DNA of 6,504 nt from Candidatus Jorgensenbacteria bacterium (GTDB lineage: Bacteria; Patescibacteriota; Minisyncoccia; UBA6257; GWB1-50-10), in assembly GCA_016234345.1 (NCBI GenBank), contig JACRFG010000072.1, forward strand, positions 1-6,504, in the 5' to 3' direction. Below are positions 1 to 6,303 of the stretch, one piece after another. Both the position numbers and the translations under genes were made by a program. Each line of letters begins with the position of its first letter. The first letter of the stretch is position 1. Below the pieces are notes generated by a model. That model did not search any database and was not told the origin of the DNA. It saw nothing but the letters and a program-made list of their open reading frames with translations.

Positions 1-1151
1 CTTAAAAGGTATAAACCGAGTAAAAAAAACGGCACGTCAACCATGTGCAAATAACCGAGATTAGGGATTTTGAAAGGAGGCCTGCTGTCCCCGTTCAGAA
101 AGAGAAATTGAGGAGAAAAATGGGAGAGGTAACGACCAGAAATATCCCTGATATAAAAATAGAGTTTATTGTCAAAAAATCGAGATACAACCGGGGGAAC
201 CATCTTGAGGCCGGCTTTTGTGTGGGCGTCCCACAATTGTATCCTAACGTTATCATTAAAAAATACGCTGGTAGTCTTTGCCCTCCCGGTTAATATCAAC
301 GGCTCTTTTATTGACTGAACAACCAACGGCGATAGCAGTGTAGCTCCAACGATTACGGGAATAAGCAATTCTCGAAATCTTAACTTTAGTTCGTTAAAGT
401 ACGCTACGGTAAAGGCAGATAAAATCAGCGGTACCGTCACTCGTGATCCGTAATAACTGTAAATTGCTCCGCTAAAACTTATCGCTGAAACTATCCACCA
501 CCAATTAATCATTGTCATTCCGGATCCTTCGGCGGTGAGCTCAGGACGGTCGAACCGTTTAATCCGGAATCTATGTAAATAGATTCCAGCTTTCGCCACG
601 TCTGACGTGGCTTTCGTTGGAATGATAGAATAATTGAGACCTTTTATTAATCCCAGTACTCCTAGACTCACAAAAAATACTTCCACCGCTACCAGCATCG
701 CCGTTCTCGACATGAAAATATGCCAAGGTGAAATTGTCAGCATTAATGCGGCCACTAATGGCATTAATCTGAAATGTCCCGGCCTTGCTGTGGCAAGGCA
801 GGGCCTTACTATAGTCTGAGCGAGGAAATATATGACTCCCACCGTCGCTGTTCCCAAAATTGCAGACGGCAAACGCACCGCGACCTCCTCTAGCCCTAAA
901 AGAGCAATGAATGGAATCGCAAGCCATCCTTGCATCGGAGGCTTCCAATCTCCAAATGATTCAAAACTGACCGGCCAGAACCTTCCGTACTCATCGTGAC
1001 CGGTTTTCAACAAGAGAGAGGCGTTGTATCCAAACGCCGCTTCGTCCGAGTACAAACCGATCGGATACGTGTCGAGCGAAATAGTTCGCAGGAGAAACGC
1101 GACAGCGAGAATGACCGCCAATTGTACGGATGGTTTTGAGAGGAACATCAT
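1..1151 (-). CDS. GT39/PMT-like GT-C glycosyltransferase with in-frame inserts (partial, 3' end outside window)
   Basis: Starting at ATG 1151 (or the adjacent ATG 1148), the frame stays open for 383 codons to the left edge with no stop. It is the third GT39-like paralog. Helix 1 (about 9-23) is followed by 'GLYSDEAAFGYNASLLLKTG' (32-51) with Asp36-Glu37 as the presumed catalytic pair. Then come 'SFGDWKPP' (65-72), 'VRLPS' (92-96), 'SPWHIFMSR' from 141, 'YSYYGSRVTVP' (231-241), 'YLSHFSPQFLFLNGD' (341-355) and the start of another helix at the edge. It is closer to the 6303-4657 gene than to the 4646-2979 gene in these motifs. Between 'LGLIKGLNYS' and 'MINWWWIVS' it has about 40 residues more than either paralog, coinciding with a palindromic element. 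A smaller excess lies at about 112-125, coinciding with a second hairpin. Both fall in predicted cytoplasmic loops, so the enzyme may still work. Start coupling is by TAATG; no ribosome site is seen. Confidence 0.88.
   Translation of the reverse strand, partial: MMFLSKPSVQLAVILAVAFLLRTISLDTYPIGLYSDEAAFGYNASLLLKTGHDEYGRFWPVSFESFGDWKPPMQGWLAIPFIALLGLEEVAVRLPSAILGTATVGVIYFLAQTIVRPCLATARPGHFRLMPLVAALMLTISPWHIFMSRTAMLVAVEVFFVSLGVLGLIKGLNYSIIPTKATSDVAKAGIYLHRFRIKRFDRPELTAEGSGMTMINWWWIVSAISFSGAIYSYYGSRVTVPLILSAFTVAYFNELKLRFRELLIPVIVGATLLSPLVVQSIKEPLILTGRAKTTSVFFNDNVRIQLWDAHTKAGLKMVPPVVSRFFDNKLYFYIRDISGRYLSHFSPQFLFLNGDSRPPFKIPNLGYLHMVDVPFFLLGLYLL
515..625. repeat. Compound palindromic element inserted in frame within a glycosyltransferase gene
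   Basis: The ends are TCATTCC (515-521) and GGAATGA (619-625). Nested perfect inverted repeats inside are: ATTCCGGAT (517-525) with ATCCGGAAT (562-570); GGAATCTAT (566-574) with ATAGATTCC (579-587), loop of 4; GCCACGTC (595-602) with GACGTGGC (604-611), loop of 1; ACGGT/ACCGT around 546-558; and the self-complementary TGAGCTCA near 537-544. The span is 111 bp, exactly 37 codons, and adds residues about 176-213 to the host protein without a stop. The general look (TCATTCC...GGAATCTA...TAGATTCC...GGAATGA) resembles dispersed REP/MITE-like repeats of many bacteria whose arms read 'TCATTCC'. That likeness is from memory and unverified. No clear target-site duplication is visible. Confidence 0.8.
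782..799. repeat. Short inverted repeat within the same glycosyltransferase gene
   Basis: GCCTTGC (782-788) and GCAAGGC (793-799) are perfect complements around a 4-nt loop, flanked by GGCC (781-784) and GGCC (802-805). They encode part of 'VRPCLATARPG' (115-125), a stretch between two membrane helices where the protein is about 8-11 residues longer than its two paralogs. The size of the excess roughly equals this hairpin plus its flanks, which suggests a small in-frame insertion. A single short hairpin could also arise by chance. Confidence 0.6.
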
Positions 1152-1306
1152 TATATGTTCACAATAAACAGATGATAGGGCATTCTGATCAATTCATAGG
1201 CGGCCAAAAGAAAAAGAATAACGACAAAAATTTTCTTAAGTCGCCGCTCTTCGATCATTGGCCAAAAAAACAGCAACAGCGCGCCAAAGAATAGTGTAAG
1301 ATTCAT
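1151..1306 (-). CDS. Small two-helix membrane protein, 51 aa, unknown function
   Basis: ATG at 1306-1304 overlaps the TGA of the preceding gene (ATGA), and the frame ends at TAA 1153-1151, whose last base is the A of the next gene's ATG (TAATG). The 51-residue product begins 'MNLTLFFGALLLFFWPM'. It has a hydrophobic helix at about 3-18, a charged turn 'EERRLKK' (19-25), a second helix at about 26-40 and a short tail 'RMPYHLFIVNI'. I do not recognise a family. The tight overlaps on both sides are the main evidence that it is real; no ribosome site is visible, so it would depend on coupling. It could be a small partner of one of the adjacent glycosyltransferases. Alternatively it could be a remnant of a longer C-terminal membrane segment of the preceding protein, although a frame change at the junction would merge two helices end to end, which makes that less likely. 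Confidence 0.7.
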   Translation of the reverse strand: MNLTLFFGALLLFFWPMIEERRLKKIFVVILFLLAAYELIRMPYHLFIVNI

Positions 1307-2982
1307 AAGGCGATCGCGATAAGCGCCCCGGCGCTGATGATTGATACCGCATCTGCAATTTTCCGAAGAAGCGTTTCTTCAAACAAGACTCTAACGGTGT
1401 GTTCCCCGGGTTTTATCGGAAACGTGATTAGTCCTCTCCAATTTTCATCCTGATATTCGGTCGGGACTTCTCTGCCGTCGACCAGCACTTTCCAGCCGGG
1501 AAAATAGAGCGTGTTATCGACAAGCCGGGCATCGGCGTTGGCGTTCACCGTAAATTCGTGGAGATTATTTTGTTTTTTAACGCTGCCGAGAACGACGCGA
1601 CCCGATGAGCTCACTACTTCAACGGGAGCTTTCGGAAATTTCTCCTGAAATCGGACTGCCCACACGGGAGTTGATTCTCCGGTGTCGCTCGTTCCGACAT
1701 AATTTACCGTCAAAAATGCTTCCGTCAACGAAGACGGCCCTCCGGTATGCCAAAAGTAAACACTCGAGATGATCGGGAGGACCAACATCGCGGCGAAGAC
1801 TTTTTTGCCGCGGATATGTTCGGTAAGAATCGCTGCGACCATTGACGTCCCAATCACGATGTAAGAAAGAAATCTCCAGGGAAGTTGAAACTTCTGGAGC
1901 AACGAAATGCGTTCCCAAATCGGTAAAGAAATCGGCAATACGAAGAAACCGCCGATGAGGATCAATGAGAAACCTCCGAGTAAAAATACCTGTTTCGGAT
2001 TTCTCCAGGATAATTTCTTCTTTATGAACCAGAAAGCAGCAAGGAACAATCCAACAATCAGTACAAGCCAATGCGCGACGCCAATCTGAAAACTCATACC
2101 GTCGTCTTTCGTTCCCGGAAGCGAAAAACCGTATCCCCACTTTGACCAAACCAGTTGCCAAAACGCGAGGAAGTGATCTCGATACCCCTGCTGAACCGGA
2201 AATAACCATGAGGCAAGCGTATAGCGGGACTCAAGAAGCGCCGGAAGCCAAAAAAATGTAGTCAGTGCGACACCAAAAAAAATTGCGGAGTAATGTCGAG
2301 CAATGTCGTCTCTTTTAAAAGAAATTTCGTTGTTGAAAGTCTTCAGAAAAATTGGATACAGTAAAACAATGGGGATGTACATCAAGGCAGACAAATTGTG
2401 CCATCCAATAAGAATCCCGATACTAACGCTTGAAGCAACAAACCATCGTTTTCTTCGTACCCTCCACAATTTTGTAAAGAAAAAAAGGATGAGCGGGAGA
2501 AAGAAAAAACAGACATGTTCCGCGAGCGCTCCTCGTACAAACATATCGACGAGCCGATACGGCGCGAGAAGGTAAAAAACGCTTCCGACAAAAGAAGCTT
2601 TCTCTGAAAACTTCAATTCTCGCAACCACAAATGCCACGCAATTCCCGATCCAACATACGACAAAACTAACAGTAGTTTAAAAACGTCAATAAACGACAG
2701 CCTTGTTGCAGAGTGGATGAGGGCAGCGACGTAGGGCTCAACTGGATATAAAAACATGATTGCCGGGGTCCCGTATGTCCAGTTGAAACGTCCAGCCCAG
2801 CGCGGCAAGACATTTCCTTCGGATAAAGAATCAAAAAACTCATATGACCTGCTGATATGAACCTCTGCGTCGTGGGTTTGCGGCAATCCCGGCAAAAACC
2901 ATTCTCTTGCCACCACAAGGGATAAGAGAACCAGAAAAAAAACATACTTATTTTTGAAGAGGAATGATGAAATTCGCTTCAT
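1303..2982 (-). CDS. YfhO-like / 'PTPS-related' multi-pass membrane protein, putative GT-C glycosyltransferase (559 aa)
   Basis: This belongs to a different branch from the GT39-like neighbours. After helix 1 (about 13-25) comes 'THDAEVHISRSYEF' (36-49), then 'LPRWAGRFNWTYGTP' (59-73), a 'LAPYRLVDMFVRGALAEH' block (139-156), 'FFWLPALLE' (243-251) and 'LLQKFQLPWRFLSY' (361-374). These blocks match the membrane family named for a '6-pyruvoyl-tetrahydropterin synthase-related' domain and the related YfhO family. Despite that name, nothing here suggests a pterin enzyme. Residues from about 410 form an external beta-rich domain ending with 'YFPGWKVLVDGREVP' (493-507) and 'PIKPGEHTVRVLFEET' (522-537), a typical YfhO-type end, followed by a last helix (about 543-559) that stops right at the C-terminus. 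The ATG overlaps the preceding TGA by 4 nt without an obvious ribosome site, so coupled translation is likely. Role inferred: sugar transfer or export at the cell surface; substrate unknown. Confidence 0.85.
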   Translation of the reverse strand: MKRISSFLFKNKYVFFLVLLSLVVAREWFLPGLPQTHDAEVHISRSYEFFDSLSEGNVLPRWAGRFNWTYGTPAIMFLYPVEPYVAALIHSATRLSFIDVFKLLLVLSYVGSGIAWHLWLRELKFSEKASFVGSVFYLLAPYRLVDMFVRGALAEHVCFFFLPLILFFFTKLWRVRRKRWFVASSVSIGILIGWHNLSALMYIPIVLLYPIFLKTFNNEISFKRDDIARHYSAIFFGVALTTFFWLPALLESRYTLASWLFPVQQGYRDHFLAFWQLVWSKWGYGFSLPGTKDDGMSFQIGVAHWLVLIVGLFLAAFWFIKKKLSWRNPKQVFLLGGFSLILIGGFFVLPISLPIWERISLLQKFQLPWRFLSYIVIGTSMVAAILTEHIRGKKVFAAMLVLPIISSVYFWHTGGPSSLTEAFLTVNYVGTSDTGESTPVWAVRFQEKFPKAPVEVVSSSGRVVLGSVKKQNNLHEFTVNANADARLVDNTLYFPGWKVLVDGREVPTEYQDENWRGLITFPIKPGEHTVRVLFEETLLRKIADAVSIISAGALIAIAL

Positions 2983-4646
2983 GGTGTTTTAGGTTCCGGA
3001 CAAGTCATCTCCCCTGTTTTTTTTACCTCGAGGACTGAGAACGCGGGATCACCGGTAAGATAATAAATTGTGTTCTTTGGATGTAATTGTATCCCAAGGC
3101 AAGGTTGGTACTGTTTAACGAACGGTTCTATCTCTTCTTTTGATGCTCCAATCAAAACCGAATCTGACGGGAGGTCCCCAATTATTGGGATCGACTTGGT
3201 AAAATGCCAATTATCAAGTTGCTTTACCCAAATCCATCCGTCTGTTTCTTTTTCGAAAATGACGGTTCTGTCCTGCTGAAAACTTCGCGGCAACATGCGA
3301 TTGTAGAATAATAGAAACACATATTGCTTCGTATCCCTGAATCTTGAAGAGAGATAAATTGGCAGTTTTTCGCCCCTCATGTACTCCATAAGAGGTTGAT
3401 ACTCAAAATGCGTATATATTGAATTTGCTTTTGGAAATAACGATGTATAGGATAGAAAAAATCCCATCCACGAAAAGGCAAATACGAGTAAGACAATAGC
3501 CCGCAGTTTCTTAGACAACATAAATAACGAATAGGAACCGACGAGGGGAATGACCGGAGCCAGAATAAACGACCTCGTAAAATTGCCGGGGCCGGTGAGG
3601 CTGTCTGCCAGCGGAGCCAAGAGTATCCAAGAAAGATAGACTGATTTTTCCATTGAATTTCCTCTCCGTACGATGAACCAAAGACCAATCAAAAATAACG
3701 GCGCTTGGATGAGAAGGAAAAATCCTCCTTGAGGCAAAATCCCCGGAGCAGAATTAAAAATAAACCACTCCCTGAGAGAAAAATGAGACGCGTAATTTGA
3801 AATGTACGTTGCGCCGTACGTCGTTGGTTTGTTAAAGAATAATTGGCAAAGTACATTCGGATACATCTCGACGCAACTTCCCCGTTTCTGGTTAAGTACG
3901 CCGACAAGCGCGGGATCGTTAAAAATATTGACTTGATTTAAACGCTTATTCCCTCCCTGTCGAAAAGAGATGAGAACGAGAACGGAAATCAGAACGGCAA
4001 TAATAGCTCCTCCGGCAATACGGTCTTTTGTTGAAACCACCAATGACTTCCTCACTATGACGACTATGGTAAAGAGGAATAACGGAATAAATACCCACAT
4101 GCCGTAATACGTCAGCGCCGCAAGCGAAAAAAGAACTACCGGACTGATCATCGATCCTTTACGTTGTTGTGCGCGTAAGAAAAAAACAAGGCCAGCAACA
4201 AAAAATGCCACCGCTAATGTCGCTTCATTTGCCGTCCGCGATAATCCAAAAATCCATGGAGTAAAACCAACGAAAACTGATGCAACGACTGCCAGCCAGT
4301 CATGCGGGGTTTTCCGCAGTTCTCGTAGCAGAACATACGAAAATCCCGACAATGTTACGACAGAGATCAACGACAGAAGGCGGACGGCAACAATGGTTGG
4401 ACCGAATATTTTTATGAGTGGAGATAACAAGTAAATATAAACCGGAAGACTCCAATTGCCGAATCCTTCAAAAACGGCCGGGAGCGCATCACCCCACTGA
4501 TCTTTCCCGGTCGTCGCGATGGACCATGCTTCATAACCAATATTCGCCTCGTCATTTGAGAGTCCGGGGGGGATACTATTGAGCTGGTATAAATGAAACG
4601 TTATGATAAGTGCAAGAATACCGACGAAAATAGATAAGCGTTTCAT
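2979..4646 (-). CDS. Diverged GT39-like GT-C glycosyltransferase, integral membrane (555 aa)
   Basis: A second paralog with the same layout: helix 1 (about 4-20), then 'GLSNDEANIGYEAW' with Asp32-Glu33 as the presumed catalytic pair, 'TTGKDQWG' (45-52), 'VRLLS' (88-92), about eleven further helices up to about 400, and an external C-terminal domain. The later conserved segment appears as 'SNYASHFS' (283-290). It departs from its neighbours where they have 'SFGDW.PP': here it reads 'GFGNWSLP' (61-68). Two cysteines close together in an outer loop (Cys258, Cys267) and two near the C-terminus (Cys516, Cys549) might form disulfides. The start at 4646 has GGAGG just upstream and gives a clean 'MKRLSIF' lead into helix 1. 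The frame is open further up to 4769, but that stretch is the other-frame reading of the preceding gene's tail. ATG 4664, overlapping the preceding stop by 8 nt, is the main alternative. The TGA stop overlaps the next ATG (ATGA). GT39-like membership is clear; the substrate is unknown. Confidence 0.85.
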   Translation of the reverse strand: MKRLSIFVGILALIITFHLYQLNSIPPGLSNDEANIGYEAWSIATTGKDQWGDALPAVFEGFGNWSLPVYIYLLSPLIKIFGPTIVAVRLLSLISVVTLSGFSYVLLRELRKTPHDWLAVVASVFVGFTPWIFGLSRTANEATLAVAFFVAGLVFFLRAQQRKGSMISPVVLFSLAALTYYGMWVFIPLFLFTIVVIVRKSLVVSTKDRIAGGAIIAVLISVLVLISFRQGGNKRLNQVNIFNDPALVGVLNQKRGSCVEMYPNVLCQLFFNKPTTYGATYISNYASHFSLREWFIFNSAPGILPQGGFFLLIQAPLFLIGLWFIVRRGNSMEKSVYLSWILLAPLADSLTGPGNFTRSFILAPVIPLVGSYSLFMLSKKLRAIVLLVFAFSWMGFFLSYTSLFPKANSIYTHFEYQPLMEYMRGEKLPIYLSSRFRDTKQYVFLLFYNRMLPRSFQQDRTVIFEKETDGWIWVKQLDNWHFTKSIPIIGDLPSDSVLIGASKEEIEPFVKQYQPCLGIQLHPKNTIYYLTGDPAFSVLEVKKTGEMTCPEPKTP

Positions 4647-4649
4647 TTT

Positions 4650-4654
4650 CCTCC
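4650..4654 (-). promoter_or_regulatory. Shine-Dalgarno site deciding the 4646 start
   Basis: GGAGG on the minus strand lies 3 nt upstream of the ATG at 4646-4644, in the short gap after the TAG of the preceding gene at 4657. It is the best ribosome-site match I see in the window, although the spacing is short. It favours 4646 over the in-frame ATGs at 4664, 4673 and 4769, none of which has a comparable site. Confidence 0.6.
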
Positions 4655-4656
4655 GT

Positions 4657-6303
4657 CTAATCATTCGAATCATTGGATAATGTAAAGGCGACGTACTCTC
4701 TCTTCCCGTCCGGCCAGAATTCGCGGTCAACGACTTCAATATCATCCGGCAACAATTCCCCATTTTCATTCAACCGCACATACACTGTATCAGGATTCAA
4801 TTCCGTTGGAATATCCCGCGTTTTTCGAAACTCATACGAACCAAATGATTCTACATGATCAAATTCTGCAAGATTATCCGGACGACTGATGCGAACTTCC
4901 TCCTGGAATACCGCAGGGTCCTCCCGTAAATAAAACGCGAGATTGATGTAATACTGTCCACCCAGGAACACAATTTTACTTCCGTAGAATGGGCTCAATT
5001 TCTTAAACAAATCTCCATAATAGTGCCACGCCTGAAGGTATTTTGTTTGAACGGGAATAATTTTTGCGTAACCATAAAGAAACAAGGAGCAAGAAACAAG
5101 AAACAATGAAAGGGCAAGGGATTTTTGCAAAACAGTCATCCATTCAAAAAGCCTCGCAGCACCAACGCCGCCGATGAGGTGCAGAGGAATCATCATGTCT
5201 TGTGCGTGTTGAGAGTTTGGGACGATTGTAGACAACGACGCGACTATTGGAGATGTAAAAAGCCAAAATAGAATGAATCGATGCGTCGCCTCTCTTTGAA
5301 TGAACATGAGGGATCCTATCGGGATAAAAATTATCATCGTCCAGTTCAAAAGCCCGGACAGAGGCGTCCGAAAACGCTCGTGCGGGTCGCCGCTAAGGAA
5401 TAAAAATCTCGGATCGAAGTGCGAAAGATATCCCCCTAGTATTGCTTTTCCGTAATAAAGCGGCTTGTTATGTTGTAATCTCGAAAGCCATATCGGGTAG
5501 TCGGGCGGCATTGACACGATGTCTTTCCACAAGGCAATTTTGATCGCAGGATCAGAAAAAACGCTTTGGGCTGACGCTCGACGAAACAATGCTTCCGGCT
5601 TCTGTTTTATCCATAAAAAAAGCGGGGAGACCAAGACTGCTCCGATGATGATCGGAGTCACCCATTGTCGCCAATATTTCTCTTTTTTCCTAAAAATGAT
5701 CCAAAACATCGCGATAAGCAATAGCGGAGTCGTCAATCGCGCATTATGGTAACTATAAAAAGACAACGAAAAAAATACTGCCAAACAGAGTGCATAAGGA
5801 CGAGCGCGCCTTTTGAACCAAAGAATAAAACTCGTTACTCCGGAAAAAATTATCAGTGTTGAGAGGTTCGCCTCTTGTGCAAATCTCGTCTGCAACAAGG
5901 ACCACGGAGAGAGCATCAGTAAAACCGCTGAAAAAATTCCTGCTTTCTTCGAGAATAATTCCTTCGTGAGAAGATAGGCAAGACCAACTTCCAGCGAGCC
6001 GGCAATCATTGATGGCAGCCGCACCGAAAGCGGCGTCAACCCAAAAAGTGCGATAAATGGCATTGATGCATACACGTACAACGGAGGCCGCCAGTCACCA
6101 AACGATCGGAATGCGAGCGGCCAAGAAGTCCCAAATTGATCTTTCCCTGTTTTTAACAGACTGTAGGCATCGTATCCCATCGTCGCTTCATCAGCGGTAA
6201 ATCCCGGAGGGAATCTGCTCCAAAACGCGATACGGAGTAAAAAAGAAACCAAAAATAAACCGACGAGAATAATTTTATCTTGTCTATTCGCCTTTAATCT
6301 CAT
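4657..6303 (-). CDS. GT39/PMT-like GT-C glycosyltransferase, integral membrane (548 aa)
   Basis: Likely transfers a sugar from a polyprenyl-phosphate donor to an acceptor outside the cytoplasmic membrane; donor and acceptor are unknown. Helix 1 (about 11-29) is followed by an external loop carrying 'FTADEATMGYDAY', with the Asp38-Glu39 pair in the position of the GT39/ArnT catalytic acid. Next come 'SFGDWRPP' (67-74), 'VRLPS' (94-98), about ten more helices ending near 413, an 'SYHNARLTTP' segment (184-193) and 'YLSHFDPRFLFLSGD' (292-306). Residues from about 415 form a soluble, presumably external C-terminal domain. The length fits the family. I chose the ATG at 6303: a GAGAG lies 3 nt upstream, and it gives a short basic N-terminus before helix 1. 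An in-frame ATG at 6351 adds 16 residues, lacks a visible ribosome site and overlaps the upstream gene by 68 nt. It stops at TAG, 10 nt before the next gene. It is a paralog of the genes at 4646-2979 and 1151-1. Confidence 0.88.
   Translation of the reverse strand: MRLKANRQDKIILVGLFLVSFLLRIAFWSRFPPGFTADEATMGYDAYSLLKTGKDQFGTSWPLAFRSFGDWRPPLYVYASMPFIALFGLTPLSVRLPSMIAGSLEVGLAYLLTKELFSKKAGIFSAVLLMLSPWSLLQTRFAQEANLSTLIIFSGVTSFILWFKRRARPYALCLAVFFSLSFYSYHNARLTTPLLLIAMFWIIFRKKEKYWRQWVTPIIIGAVLVSPLFLWIKQKPEALFRRASAQSVFSDPAIKIALWKDIVSMPPDYPIWLSRLQHNKPLYYGKAILGGYLSHFDPRFLFLSGDPHERFRTPLSGLLNWTMIIFIPIGSLMFIQREATHRFILFWLFTSPIVASLSTIVPNSQHAQDMMIPLHLIGGVGAARLFEWMTVLQKSLALSLFLVSCSLFLYGYAKIIPVQTKYLQAWHYYGDLFKKLSPFYGSKIVFLGGQYYINLAFYLREDPAVFQEEVRISRPDNLAEFDHVESFGSYEFRKTRDIPTELNPDTVYVRLNENGELLPDDIEVVDREFWPDGKREYVAFTLSNDSND
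5079..5106. repeat. Four tandem heptamers (GAAACAA type) inside a coding region
   Basis: On the plus strand, GAAACAA (5079-5085), GGAGCAA (5086-5092), GAAACAA (5093-5099) and GAAACAA (5100-5106) are directly adjacent. They encode residues 400-409 (LFLVSCSLFL) of the glycosyltransferase at 6303-4657, inside its last predicted membrane helix. Three units are identical and one differs at two bases. The tract could be a microsatellite-like expansion or chance low complexity in a hydrophobic helix. Confidence 0.6.

Noticed and set aside
45..293. 82-residue open frame on the plus strand
   Set aside because: It is antisense to the left-edge glycosyltransferase, its composition is not protein-like, and it covers the conserved YLSHF region of the real gene.
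571..948. 125-residue open frame on the minus strand
   Set aside because: It lies wholly inside the left-edge glycosyltransferase in another frame. The glycosyltransferase frame has conserved family motifs throughout, and this one has none.
1290..1310. Frameshift splitting the YfhO-like gene from the 51-residue gene
   Set aside because: The upstream protein already ends with a complete YfhO-type domain and a final helix. Joining the frames would place two hydrophobic helices directly end to end. The ATGA overlap is also the style of another junction in this operon. It is kept only as an alternative.
1619..2209. 196-residue open frame on the minus strand
   Set aside because: It is an out-of-frame shadow of the YfhO-like gene at 2982-1303, which has clear family motifs over the same bases.
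3955..4000. Repeated GAGAACG/AGAACGG words
   Set aside because: They are irregularly spaced and explained by Ile/Val/Leu-rich helix codons in the real gene; there is no tandem unit.
4647..4769. N-terminal extension of the middle glycosyltransferase to the ATG at 4769
   Set aside because: The added 41 residues are hydrophilic, overlap the preceding gene by more than 100 nt and lack a ribosome site. GGAGG precedes the ATG at 4646.
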